Assembly (NCBI GenBank): GCA_034766995.1
Contig: CM068319.1
Span: forward strand, 22,140,469-22,204,468
From: Acanthacorydalis orientalis
Lineage: Eukaryota; Arthropoda; Insecta; Megaloptera; Corydalidae
Direction: 5' to 3'
DNA length: 64,000 nucleotides
Shown: positions 51,767 to 64,000 of the stretch, in pieces
Layout: each line of letters opens with the position of its first letter
Numbering within the stretch: the stretch's first letter is position 1
Translations under genes and position numbers: made by a program
The notes under the pieces: generated by a model
What the model saw: only the letters and a program-made list of their open reading frames with translations
Databases searched by the model: none
Told to the model about the DNA's origin: nothing

Positions 51767-52680
51767 CTGTTTTTGTTTCAATAAATAAATAGTGTAAAAT
51801 TTTCATTGCGAAATTATTATGTGTCAAATATTACATAATTTAAAGAATGACCATATAAACCATCACATGTCTGTGAAACTGATTATTGTGTAAATACTAA
51901 AATATATATATTAAAAAAAAACATTTATAATACAATACTTCTGATCAATTTTACAACAGTTCCATTTTATAAAAATAATATGCGTCCATAGAAGCCTTTC
52001 TATATAGTTTGTTCTTAGGCCATACTAACAAAATATACATATCCCTCTTTATAAACGAGGTAAGAGTCTAAATTAAAAAAAGAAAGTAGCAAAAATTAAC
52101 TTGAAACTTTATGAAACACTGCTTTAATTACAAATAACTTTTTACTATAAGAACTAAATTTTTTTTGATTAAAAATTACTTTAGTTTGTATTGTTTCTGT
52201 AAACAACATATTTTGACTGAAAAATGTGTTGACTGTTTTACTAAAAAATATGAAATTTAAACTTAAGATTTTACCTCAAGTGAAATATAATGTATTTTTC
52301 TTGTTTCTATATTTTTTCTTGTTTATTTAAGTATTTTTAAAATAAGTAATAGTTATATTATAGAATATATACATTTATGACATTAATAAATAGAAATTAT
52401 TTATTAATATATTGTATTACACAGCGCTGCCACCTTTAATATAAGAATCTTCAAAACAAAAAAAGTTATAAATCAAAGAAAAATTTTATAGATAATAAAT
52501 ATAAAAATTGTAATATACTCATGGACAAAAACATTAGTTCAGTAAAAAACTATTTACAAGAATATCCGTGAAAATATGACCATGTTTTTCTTATTTATTA
52601 CGAAGAAAAATTTATTGTTTATTGTAATCATATTGTATCATTAAGAAAATAAATCCACATCTGTTTAAAACATAGCAACA
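50623..52680. other. AT-rich stretch, no gene seen
   Basis: (AT)n 51729-51761. A less AT-rich patch at 50790-51160 (TCATCCGATGCAGTCAGGCT; CAGTCCAGGGAGCAAGAAGA) has no supportable frame or splice pair. Confidence 0.5.
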
Positions 52681-52876
52681 TTTATAAAATATTCTGTCCG
52701 TTTTAACAATCGCAAATTGTCATGAATCATAACGATTTTTTAATGCATCCATAACAAATATATTTAATCATACACTAAAAGTTAACATAGAAAAAAATCT
52801 AAATTAAACTCTAAATATGAAATCATCGAAATTGGTCATTATAGCATATTAAATTCTAAAAAAAAATATCCAGTAT
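52681..52876. repeat. 196-bp direct repeat, copy 1
   Basis: Landmarks: TTTATAAAATATTCTGTCCG, AATTGTCATGAATCATAACG, AAGTTAACATAGAAAAAAAT and ATCATCGAAATTGGTCATTA. About 95% identical by eye to 54207-54402 in the same orientation. Confidence 0.93.
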
Positions 52877-53039
52877 AAAAAAATGACCAGACGTCGACAT
52901 AATTATACACATAGTGAACATTGTCAAATAACACAAAATAAACGACAAAACGCGATACACAAACAAGTTTTATTAATTTCACGAAGACAATTTACAACAA
53001 ATCACTCGCGTTTAGTTATAAGGATAATTAATATATGTG

Positions 53040-53215
53040 GCACATACAGTAACGAGCCGGTCGACTGTCAAAGCAGTTCGTTTATTTAACAATGGGTAAC
53101 GCGGCACGAAAGCGAAGTCAACTAGCGTACAAAATGGCGTTTTTCTCACCACTTCCGGTGTGCTGCCGGCTTCCGGTGGTCACCGAGCGCAATCGTTATT
53201 GTTAATCACAGGTGG
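53040..53215 (+). promoter_or_regulatory. GC-rich promoter-like island with first-exon donor
   Basis: On the plus strand: ACAAAATGGCG (YY1-like, 53129-53139), CACTTCCGGTG (53150-53160) and CTTCCGGTGG (53170-53179), both ETS-type. Then AATCACAG/GTGGGTGAT, a good splice donor with the exon ending at 53211. YY1 and ETS sites over a CpG-rich, TATA-less start are typical of animal housekeeping promoters, and the YY1-like orientation favours plus-strand transcription. A 37-codon frame from ATG at 53092 (start MGNAARKRSQL, context AACAATGG) ends at 53205, just before the donor, so it would be a uORF rather than the main product. No downstream coding exon was recognised. Confidence 0.45.
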
Positions 53216-54004
53216 GTGATATCGTACACCGACAACGTTTCATACAATATCTCGTATGTCGTATACACTTGCACAGTAATGACCAATTTGCGTTAAATAC
53301 GTCAGATTTACATGTTCTATAGGAACAATGTAAAATTCATATTTGTGGAAAAAAACCGTACATCGATCAGCTGGTAATACACGGTATTTTCTATAATTAG
53401 AAAGATAATCGATCTGAAAAATAATTAATACTTATGCTAATTACTTATTACCACACAGACGTTCTTTGCAAATTTAAATAAGAATCGTCTTCGGTGTTGG
53501 TTATAATTTCAGCACCCATGGGTAGCGAAGAAAGACTATTGTAATAATCATTCATTTATTTTATGAGAAAATACTTGTGTGTGTGGTAACTAAAGTATAT
53601 GAATTATTAAATTTTTCTAAATACTTCACACTAGATTATACATGATATATTTTAATACACATATTGAAAAAAATGTATCGTTTCCATCAGCAACAGTTAA
53701 GCAATTAAATATGCAAATTTCATAAAATTCGTAACGTATCAATAGTTACATAATTTGAATAATATATATGATTTGTATATCTTAATTAATTACATGTTAC
53801 ATATCTGCTTTTAACATTCACTGTATAACTAAATAAAAACAATTATGAAAGCATTAATAGAAATAAATATATTTAAATAAAAAATTCTGAAACTATGCAC
53901 GAAAAAATCGTGTTGTGAAAATATTCGTTTTTTATAAATTTCAAGTAGAGTTTCATAAATTATTTTCTCACTTGTTCACAATCAATAAAAATTTTTTTTA
54001 TGAA
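53216..54004. other. Candidate first intron or flank of the 53-kb promoter island
   Basis: No array and no supported frame. Composition returns to AT-rich after about 53560. Confidence 0.5.
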
Positions 54005-54530
54005 AATTATTCAATAATTGATTATTTATAATTTTGGTTGTTATTTATCTGGATTTTAATCTTTAGAGTGCTAATATACTGATTTTTCTATTTGTATCTT
54101 AGCGCTCTAAGGATGATATTAGTATCATTTAAATGGGCATAAACAATAATCAAAAATAATCACTAATGAAATACTGAACATTTTTGATCACAAATCCTGT
54201 CTGTGATTTATAAAATATTCTCTCCGTTTTAACAATCACAAATTGTCATGAATCATAACGATTTTTTAATGCATCCATAACAAATATATTTAATGCAGCA
54301 CTAAAAGTTAACATAGAAAAAAAATCTAAATTGAACTCTAAATATGAAATCATCGAAATTGGCCATTATAGCATATTAAATTCTAAAAAAAATATCCAGT
54401 ATCAAAGTATCCAATATATAAAGTATCACAAATCCTCTCTGTGATTTGTAGAGAGTAAAATATTCATTTTTAAATATCAATTTAGCCACAGCGCCTGAAT
54501 TATATTGCGGAATAATAAAATATTTTTTTT
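54005..54530. repeat. Dispersed Penelope-like repeat, copy 3 (putative), interrupted by the 196-bp repeat
   Basis: TTCAATAATTGATTATTTAT, CTTTAGAGTGCTAATATACT, then ATCTTAGCGCTCTAAGGATG with ATGATATTAGTATCAT hairpin, then TCACAAATCCTCTCTGTGAT, TAAAATATTCATTTTTAAAT and CAATTTAGCCACAGCGCC. The 196-bp direct repeat copy 2 falls inside it, flanked on both sides by ATCACAAATCCT.TCTGTGAT, which is itself duplicated (54188 and 54424). Confidence 0.45.
54207..54402. repeat. 196-bp direct repeat, copy 2
   Basis: Second copy of 52681-52876, 1526 bp downstream, with about eight differences (for example ATCATACACTA versus ATGCAGCACTA). Confidence 0.93.
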
Positions 54531-57779
<3,249 letters not shown>

Positions 57780-58490
57780 TTAACTTTTACACTCGGCCAG
57801 AGCGATACAGAACAATGAAGAACAGACTGCAAACACAGAACTCGATTGCCTGTCTATACGAGAACAAACTGACTATGTCATTTTGTCATTATAAACAGTC
57901 TATGAGTCAAATTACTGCACATTGTGTATCATTATAATAAAAAGTTAGGTTAGGTTATTCCTTTTTTAGAAATATGGCGTTCGGAGTGTTCTCGGATTGG
58001 TCAGTTTGTTGGATCGCAGCCAGGCTTCATGATTGTCGGCCGAACAAAACAACGTTCGCTACGTTCTTTATTTCATCTACACTGCAAAGACTTCTTATAG
58101 GCAATTATATTCCATTCCAATCGAATATATAGAGCGCACGGCGCGAGCAGGATGGTGTTCGGCGACCTGACGATACAGAGCCGTTCGGCCTGTTCGACGT
58201 GCTCGCTGCAAATATCTTCAGCATTACACAGAATGTTGTAGGTGCACGGGTCGCTATCATGGCAAACTATGTATTTAGTTTTTATTTAATGTCATATCGT
58301 GAAAATATCATTTTGTTAGAGTGGTCAATTATATACTGTTTCTACGCTCTCTCACAGCGTTTCTTTTTTTCTAGTGTGCGCGGACCTCAATCGCAGATAA
58401 TTCTCTGGCATTATTTCTTGATATCATCAGTCTATGATGTTTCAGCAGACGTTCAATATTATTATTCTGAAAGGGGCCATTAGAAGTTAA
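57780..58490. promoter_or_regulatory. GC-rich gene-start-like island, strand uncertain
   Basis: CpG-bearing sequence with AATATGGCGTTCGG (57972), CGGATTGGTCAG (inverted CCAAT, about 57993) and a very GC-rich core at 58130-58200 (GAGCGCACGGCGCGAGCAGG). Open frames: a 52-codon plus frame from ATG 57974 (MAFGVFSDWSVCWIAAR), a 29-codon plus frame from ATG 58152 (MVFGDLTIQSRSACSTC), and a minus frame across 58100-58220. None has a recognised domain, and I found no convincing donor on either strand, so neither the start nor the direction can be assigned. Confidence 0.35.
57944..57957 (+). repeat. Short (TTAGG)2.5 motif
   Basis: GTTAGGTTAGGTTA. TTAGG is the arthropod telomere unit, but 2-3 units occur widely inside chromosomes, so this is not a telomere. 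Confidence 0.6.
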
Positions 58491-58922
58491 TTGCGAAACG
58501 TGGTTTAGACTTTTTATTCTTTTTTTTTTACTTCGGGTTCAATTTGAAATACGGCGATTGCTTAAATTTTCTATTAGCGACTTTTAGAGAAACAAAACTC
58601 TTCCGTTTTTTAATAATGCTGCACAGAAATAAAGTACTGTTTTTTTCTATCGTCAATCATAATTGTTCTTTTTAGCTTTGTTGTTGTTTTATTCCATTTT
58701 GCAATTATCAAACAATTACTTTTGTATGTCTGAGATATAACAAGAGATATGCAAAGGAAGTTAACTGCGAATATATTTAATTTGAATTATTATATACTTT
58801 CATAATGTAAAGTTATGATTTTTTTATTGGATTTGAATTACGAAAAAATATATTGAGATCATATAAACTGTACGTAATTTTATAAGTGCAACTGCTTATT
58901 ACATTGAAAATATAAAATTTAC

Positions 58923-58931
58923 ATCTATCTA

Positions 58932-59019
<88 letters not shown>
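58923..59019. repeat. (ATCT)n-(AT)n array
   Basis: Three ATCT units followed by about 86 bp of (AT)n. Confidence 0.97.
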
Positions 59020-59020
<1 letters not shown>

Positions 59021-60060
59021 TAAACAAAAATATCTTATCCAAAAATCATTTGTAAGAAATTAAATAAAAACTAATTAGGAAATATTATTTTTTGAAATAA
59101 ACCCAAATATAAAATTTGTAAAAAATACAATTAAAATATTTAATTCGTATATTTCTTAAACAATCCTGTGATTTTAACATCTTAACCCAGATTGAAACGA
59201 TTTTAAAACTCATTTTTTTAATTTCTAAGGAAAAGTATTTCGGATGTCATTTAAATTCCATTAAAAGAGAGTTTTACAACTAAAGAATATTTTAGGTTTT
59301 ATGATCGTTGGAATTTTTTATACCTTATTAGTAATATTATTTTAATAACATTAATTTGTTATCATTAACATTTTTATTTGGATGAACTTAAGAAACAAGC
59401 CTTAAGTAGAAATAATTTTACAATTAATAAAATGAACAAATATTGAAAGTTGAGTCCAGTAAAAAGAATACAATATATGTCAGGAAAATTATAACTAACT
59501 AGCCAGAAATTACAATATAAGTATTAAGAGAAATAATGTAGGTATATTGAAAAATATTAAAGATATTATGAAGTTAATAATTGTTCATTCTGTGAATCAA
59601 CAATGTCTTTTACGATTCTACTGATCTGTTAACAATAGTTAATACACAAATATAATTGTGAAGAGGAAAAAACTTTTAAAAATCACTACATGAAACGATA
59701 AATATGTATCCCTGAATATTCTCTTACTTTTTCTTTAGTTAAAAAAATATTTTTTGGGCCAATAACTTATTTCTATTTTTTTCTTCTTTGGATCAACAAT
59801 ACCTTTAATGATTCTGTTGATCTATTAATAATAATCATTATATAAATATATTTCAAATAGGTAATAAATTTAAGGAACCCTGTGTATACTCTCTATAACA
59901 GCGATATTTTATAAAAAAAAAATTGAATTTATAGTAAAGTTTTATTTAAAAAATGGACAATTGTCTATTTTCCACTTGTTTACTGAATATGATATTGGTT
60001 TATTCAAGTACATTCTGAAAAATATTCCATCATTTTTACGACGGTTTTATTTTTTACACC

Positions 60061-60098
<38 letters not shown>

Positions 60099-61628
60099 TA
60101 TTGTAATGTATAATTTGACGGCAACTTATTTCAACGTGTATTGTTTGCAGTAAACAGTTAATAAAATATTCCAAGCGTTTGTGTGCTCAACCAACGAAAT
60201 CATGATTCTTCTGTGTAGTTGCTCAGTGGATTGTTAACGCGCCGGATAATATATGCAACACTTAAAAATACAAAATTGCTTTAATGAGAACAATTTAGTG
60301 CTAATCGTCGGGAAGATCTTCATCAAAAAATATTAAAGTTAATGAGATTACACGTTTTACGTCTGGGCCCAACAGCCACAGTCCAACGTTTAATGTTTTT
60401 TTTTTTGACTAACGTAACAACTTTACACCGTTTAATATTTAAACTAGTTAATGAACTGAGCACATATAAATACATTCTATTGTTGTACATGTTCACTATT
60501 GTTTTCTTGATCTAGAAGGGCATAGATTTATTCATAAATCAAATCTTATTCAATGGAAGTATCTGGATTATTTGCTTCGAATTAAATTGAAGTGTCAAGT
60601 CGTGATTGTAATTTTTAGATTCATTATAGTAATTGTTTAATTTTTAAATTTGAATAAGTAGGAAAAAATTCAAAGTTGAATTTTAAAACAGGACAATAGT
60701 ATTTGTAACGTTTAATATTTGTGACTTTAAAATTTAAATTATCAATATTTTATGGTTTATTAAAAAAAAACATGAAGTTTTCAGTTATTAAGATCATTAT
60801 ACAATACTACAATTATAGATACAAATAATTTATTTATTATACGAAAGTACATTTAATCAAATAAAGGTATTTAATTGTAAGTAGAGTTTTTTCTTTAATT
60901 TTAATCAGAATAAGAAAATTATACCATAATTCGTTCATATAATTTTAAATAATTTTAAACACAACTACACCCACATATATAAATTATGTCATCAAATGAT
61001 TCTCTAACATTTAAACCTACTCAAATTTATGTTGAAAACGTTCTTCAAAGAAACATAAAACGATGAAATTTTCAACAGTTTCAGTTATTAGACAATTTAT
61101 GTCTAATTATATATTTAAAAATTAAAACAGTGTTATCTTATAAGTTTTCAGACATTGTTTTCAACAATCTAAGATTTATTGTTTTAATTAACAACTATTC
61201 TTATCAAGATTTTAAAACTACTTCAGTTAAATTAATCCGCACTCTTCATCTACTTAAAATCGTTATTTTTAAGTATGTTGTTTAAATAATTTTTCGCTTA
61301 ATTTTTGCAGAATTTTAATTACGTTTGCGATACATCTGTTGAAGCTGTAATATTTTATATGATGATACGTCACATCAGTGTACACACACGATAAATGTAT
61401 GCAAAATTCAGTTAATTACACATGCAAAGTGTTATTAAAATATAATTTAATTTGAATTAATAATAGACGCATTAAATAGTTTAACTGAATTTTTTTGCAA
61501 TTTACAATACTTTATTTAAAGTAACTGTAATTATTTCTCTCTTACAAATTACCTTTTTCCGATGGATTTTTTTTAGAAATTAATGGTTGTAAATACATAA
61601 TAGGTTTATTAATAATAATATTCATATT

Positions 61629-61676
<48 letters not shown>

Positions 61677-62049
61677 TACTAACAAATGCCTTATAAATCA
61701 TTGATTACCCGTCGGGTGTATACAAAAAAATGTCAGTAAATAATTAATTTAAAAAGAAGTTCATATTATAAAGAAGAGAAAAAAATATTATTAAAAATGT
61801 CTACATCAGTTTGTTATACAAAATATTATATAGGTATTCAGGTAGTTCAAGAGATCCAATGCTAAATAGTTCACATAAAAATACATGATTTTAAAGAGTT
61901 CATTTAAAATTCAGATTTATTAAAAAAGTTTCTTTTGCAGGAAGAAATTATTTCTGCATATGACAAACATTTTGTTTCGCAAAATATTCACATTTTATTT
62001 ATATGATTTAGGTTTATATGCATTTTTATGACGATTATATTATCTTCAA

Positions 62050-62072
62050 AGGACAGACCCGAAGACGAGTCT
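62050..62072. repeat. Inverted repeat GACAGAC / GTCTGTC
   Basis: Perfect 7-bp arms around a short CG-containing loop. It is followed by two direct copies of TTGATAGATACCAC (about 62080 and 62107). Confidence 0.6.
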
Positions 62073-62822
62073 GTCATTATTGATAGATACCACAAAAGAT
62101 ACCACGATTGATAGATACCACGGAAAAATTATTAAGTTTTTCTCTATTTCCATATTCAAGATAGCGGTATTGCTAACTATATAATCTTAAGTAACAAATG
62201 AACAAAAAGCTATAAACATTTTAACAAGAAAAATATTTGTGATGTATGAAGAATGATTCATTCTTAAAATCGAATTTAGCCATAGTTCCAAAATTATGAT
62301 TGTCACTCAAAAATTATTACTGAATAAAGAAAAATTAATGATTGAAACCATAAAAATAATTTATATAAATCTCAAACGCATAAACTATTATTAACCGTTC
62401 TTAAAACATTTAAAATTTATATTTTGATTTATATAATATATTCATTTTTAAATGTAAATAAATGTTATAAGTTTGTATACATCCTCATTACTATAATTTT
62501 CTCTTATTTTTGTTTGTTTTAAACTCTTGACAAAATGATAATATTAAGTATTATTATCATATTTTTTATAAGTGAATAAATATTCCTACATTTGAAATTT
62601 GTTTATTTAAATTAATTCTTGTTATCCTATATTAATATTTTAGTTTTTTTTCAATTTAAGTACTCATTTTTCTTAAATAACTTCATTATTAGTTCAAAAG
62701 TTTTAATAATCTGAATAATACACACTTTTTTTACTATTTAAGTCTTGAGTCTAAGACTTACAAATAATATAACATCACTATTGTAAATTTAATTAATTAT
62801 TATTGTATTTTTTATAATATTC

Positions 62823-62862
<40 letters not shown>

Positions 62863-63191
62863 AAATATATATATATACAATTCTATGCATTAAAATCTCC
62901 GTACAACGAATTCCTTTATAACAAAAGTACTTCCTGAAAATAGCACTGAATATTCATTTTATATCAACTCTTTATAATAAATTCCATTTATAATCGATTT
63001 ATTTAAGAGAGTAATCAAAAGAAGAAGAAGTTTTACTGTATATATATATACTTCATTTTTATGAAAATAATATATTAAAAAATTAATTTAAGTTAATGTG
63101 TATTGCAAGTTTTAAGAAAATTATTCCATATTCTCAATTATATATCATAGTGTTGAAAACAATATTAAAAACACTGCTATTATAAATATGT

Positions 63192-63231
<40 letters not shown>

Positions 63232-63633
63232 GGCGTTTATTTCCACATATTACAATAAAGTAAAGATAAATAAATTCCGAATGCTCACAATTACGTATGT
63301 ATCTTCAATTTTACATATCTGAACTAATATGCATACCTATTAAATGACTAACTCTTAAGTTTTTCATTATAATTATCAGAGCATGTAGAAAAATTAAACC
63401 CACACTGTTAATAATATAATTTGCATTATTTTATAGTAAAAGATAAGACGTTAATAGTTGTAATTATTATTAAAATAAAGTACCATAGAAATATTAAAAG
63501 TTCGTTCCGGTCTTCGTTGAGCATTTAAACGTTTTAATGTTGAATTTTAATATTCAAAGTAATTCTTCTTTTATTATATTTATATATCTGTTGTATTCAT
63601 TAGCATCCGGTAATTTATCCAATACACACATAC

Positions 63634-63673
<40 letters not shown>

Positions 63674-64000
63674 TACAAACATTCTATATAATGTGATTTT
63701 TAAAGTTAAAGATTAAAAACTAGCCTCATTAACAAGATCACAACAGCATTAGAAGATAAAAATTTAGCATAACATATTTACTGATATTTTACCAATACAG
63801 TAATTAAATCTCACAAATCCTATTATATATTGAAAACACTTAAGAAATGTAATTTATACACAATGAAACAAAGAATGTATTTGCTTTTATTAAAATCGTT
63901 GCCTAAATACTATAGTAGATTATAGAACCTACATGTATTAAAAAAAACACGATAAATTAAAGGAATATAAAAAGCTGTAGATTTTTTCTTAAATAGACAT

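Larger units (their letters stand above)
58491..64000. other. AT-rich right end, no gene seen
   Basis: Arrays: (AT)n 60063-60093, 61628-61670, 62829-62876, 63039-63051, 63191-63229 and 63633-63668. The patch 60175-60400 (AACGCGCCGGATAATATATG; TCTGGGCCCAACAGCCACAG) is less AT-rich without a frame. A possible fourth, weak Penelope-like copy lies at 62190-62290 (TTTGTGATGTATGAAGAATG, CGAATTTAGCCATAGTTCC). Confidence 0.5.

Noticed and set aside
57944..57957. Telomere
   Set aside because: Only 2.5 TTAGG units, internal to the sequence.
58199..58483. 94-codon plus frame
   Set aside because: Begins at GTG, runs from the GC island into AT-rich sequence, and has no domain or splice support.

Overview
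The window looks like non-coding euchromatin from an arthropod, most likely an insect. It is extremely AT-rich, with about 65 (AT)n microsatellites of 20-105 bp, relics of at least three mariner families, 3' ends of two non-LTR retrotransposon families, and one clear animal developmental gene exon. The order cannot be fixed from the sequence. Nothing suggests a bacterium, plasmid or organelle: there are no operons, long ORFs, rRNAs, tRNAs or CRISPR arrays.

The only confident host gene is on the minus strand at 16866-17301. It is the 5' coding exon of a BarH-type (Bar-class) homeobox gene, with an FMITDIL (eh1/FIL) repression motif, a His8 run, an acidic DSDTD stretch, and SVCSNG ending exactly at a GTGAGT splice donor. 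I found no homeodomain exon in the remaining 16.8 kb downstream, so the first coding intron probably runs off the left edge. A GC-rich island at 18240-18620 has two inverted CCAAT boxes and a CAG/GTTAGT donor on the same strand. It is the best candidate for the promoter and a 5' non-coding exon. Two more GC-rich islands, at 53040-53215 (ETS and YY1-like motifs plus a CAG/GTGGGT donor, plus strand) and 57780-58490, look like gene starts whose bodies were not recognised.

Layout: 1-1441 holds a 5'-truncated LINE 3' end (minus strand, 12-bp target-site duplication) and a second LINE 3' end (plus). 1442-16865 is AT-rich DNA inside and downstream of the BarH locus, with a 402-bp tandem duplication at 3608-4342. 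16866-18620 is the BarH exon and its 5' region. 21241-21986 is a mariner remnant with an internal 208-bp tandem duplication. 28289-29680 is a cluster of a mariner remnant and the same two LINE 3' ends seen at the left edge, all embedded in (AT)n arrays. 34044-34604 is a cecropia/Hsmar1-type mariner remnant. 35641-36460 is a second copy of the ~820-bp mariner derivative. 41974-42484 is a second copy of the TTAGGTGT-ended mariner derivative. 42485-64000 is mostly unannotatable AT-rich sequence with a 196-bp duplicated segment (52681 and 54207), scattered copies of a Penelope-like hairpin repeat, and the two promoter-like islands.

No complete novel system is visible. The most interesting points are the deletion-derivative mariner families (two pairs of matching short copies), the repeated co-location of transposon ends with (AT)n arrays, the BarH exon whose frame stays open about 50 codons upstream of its first ATG, and a 76-bp exon-like segment at 39288-39363.
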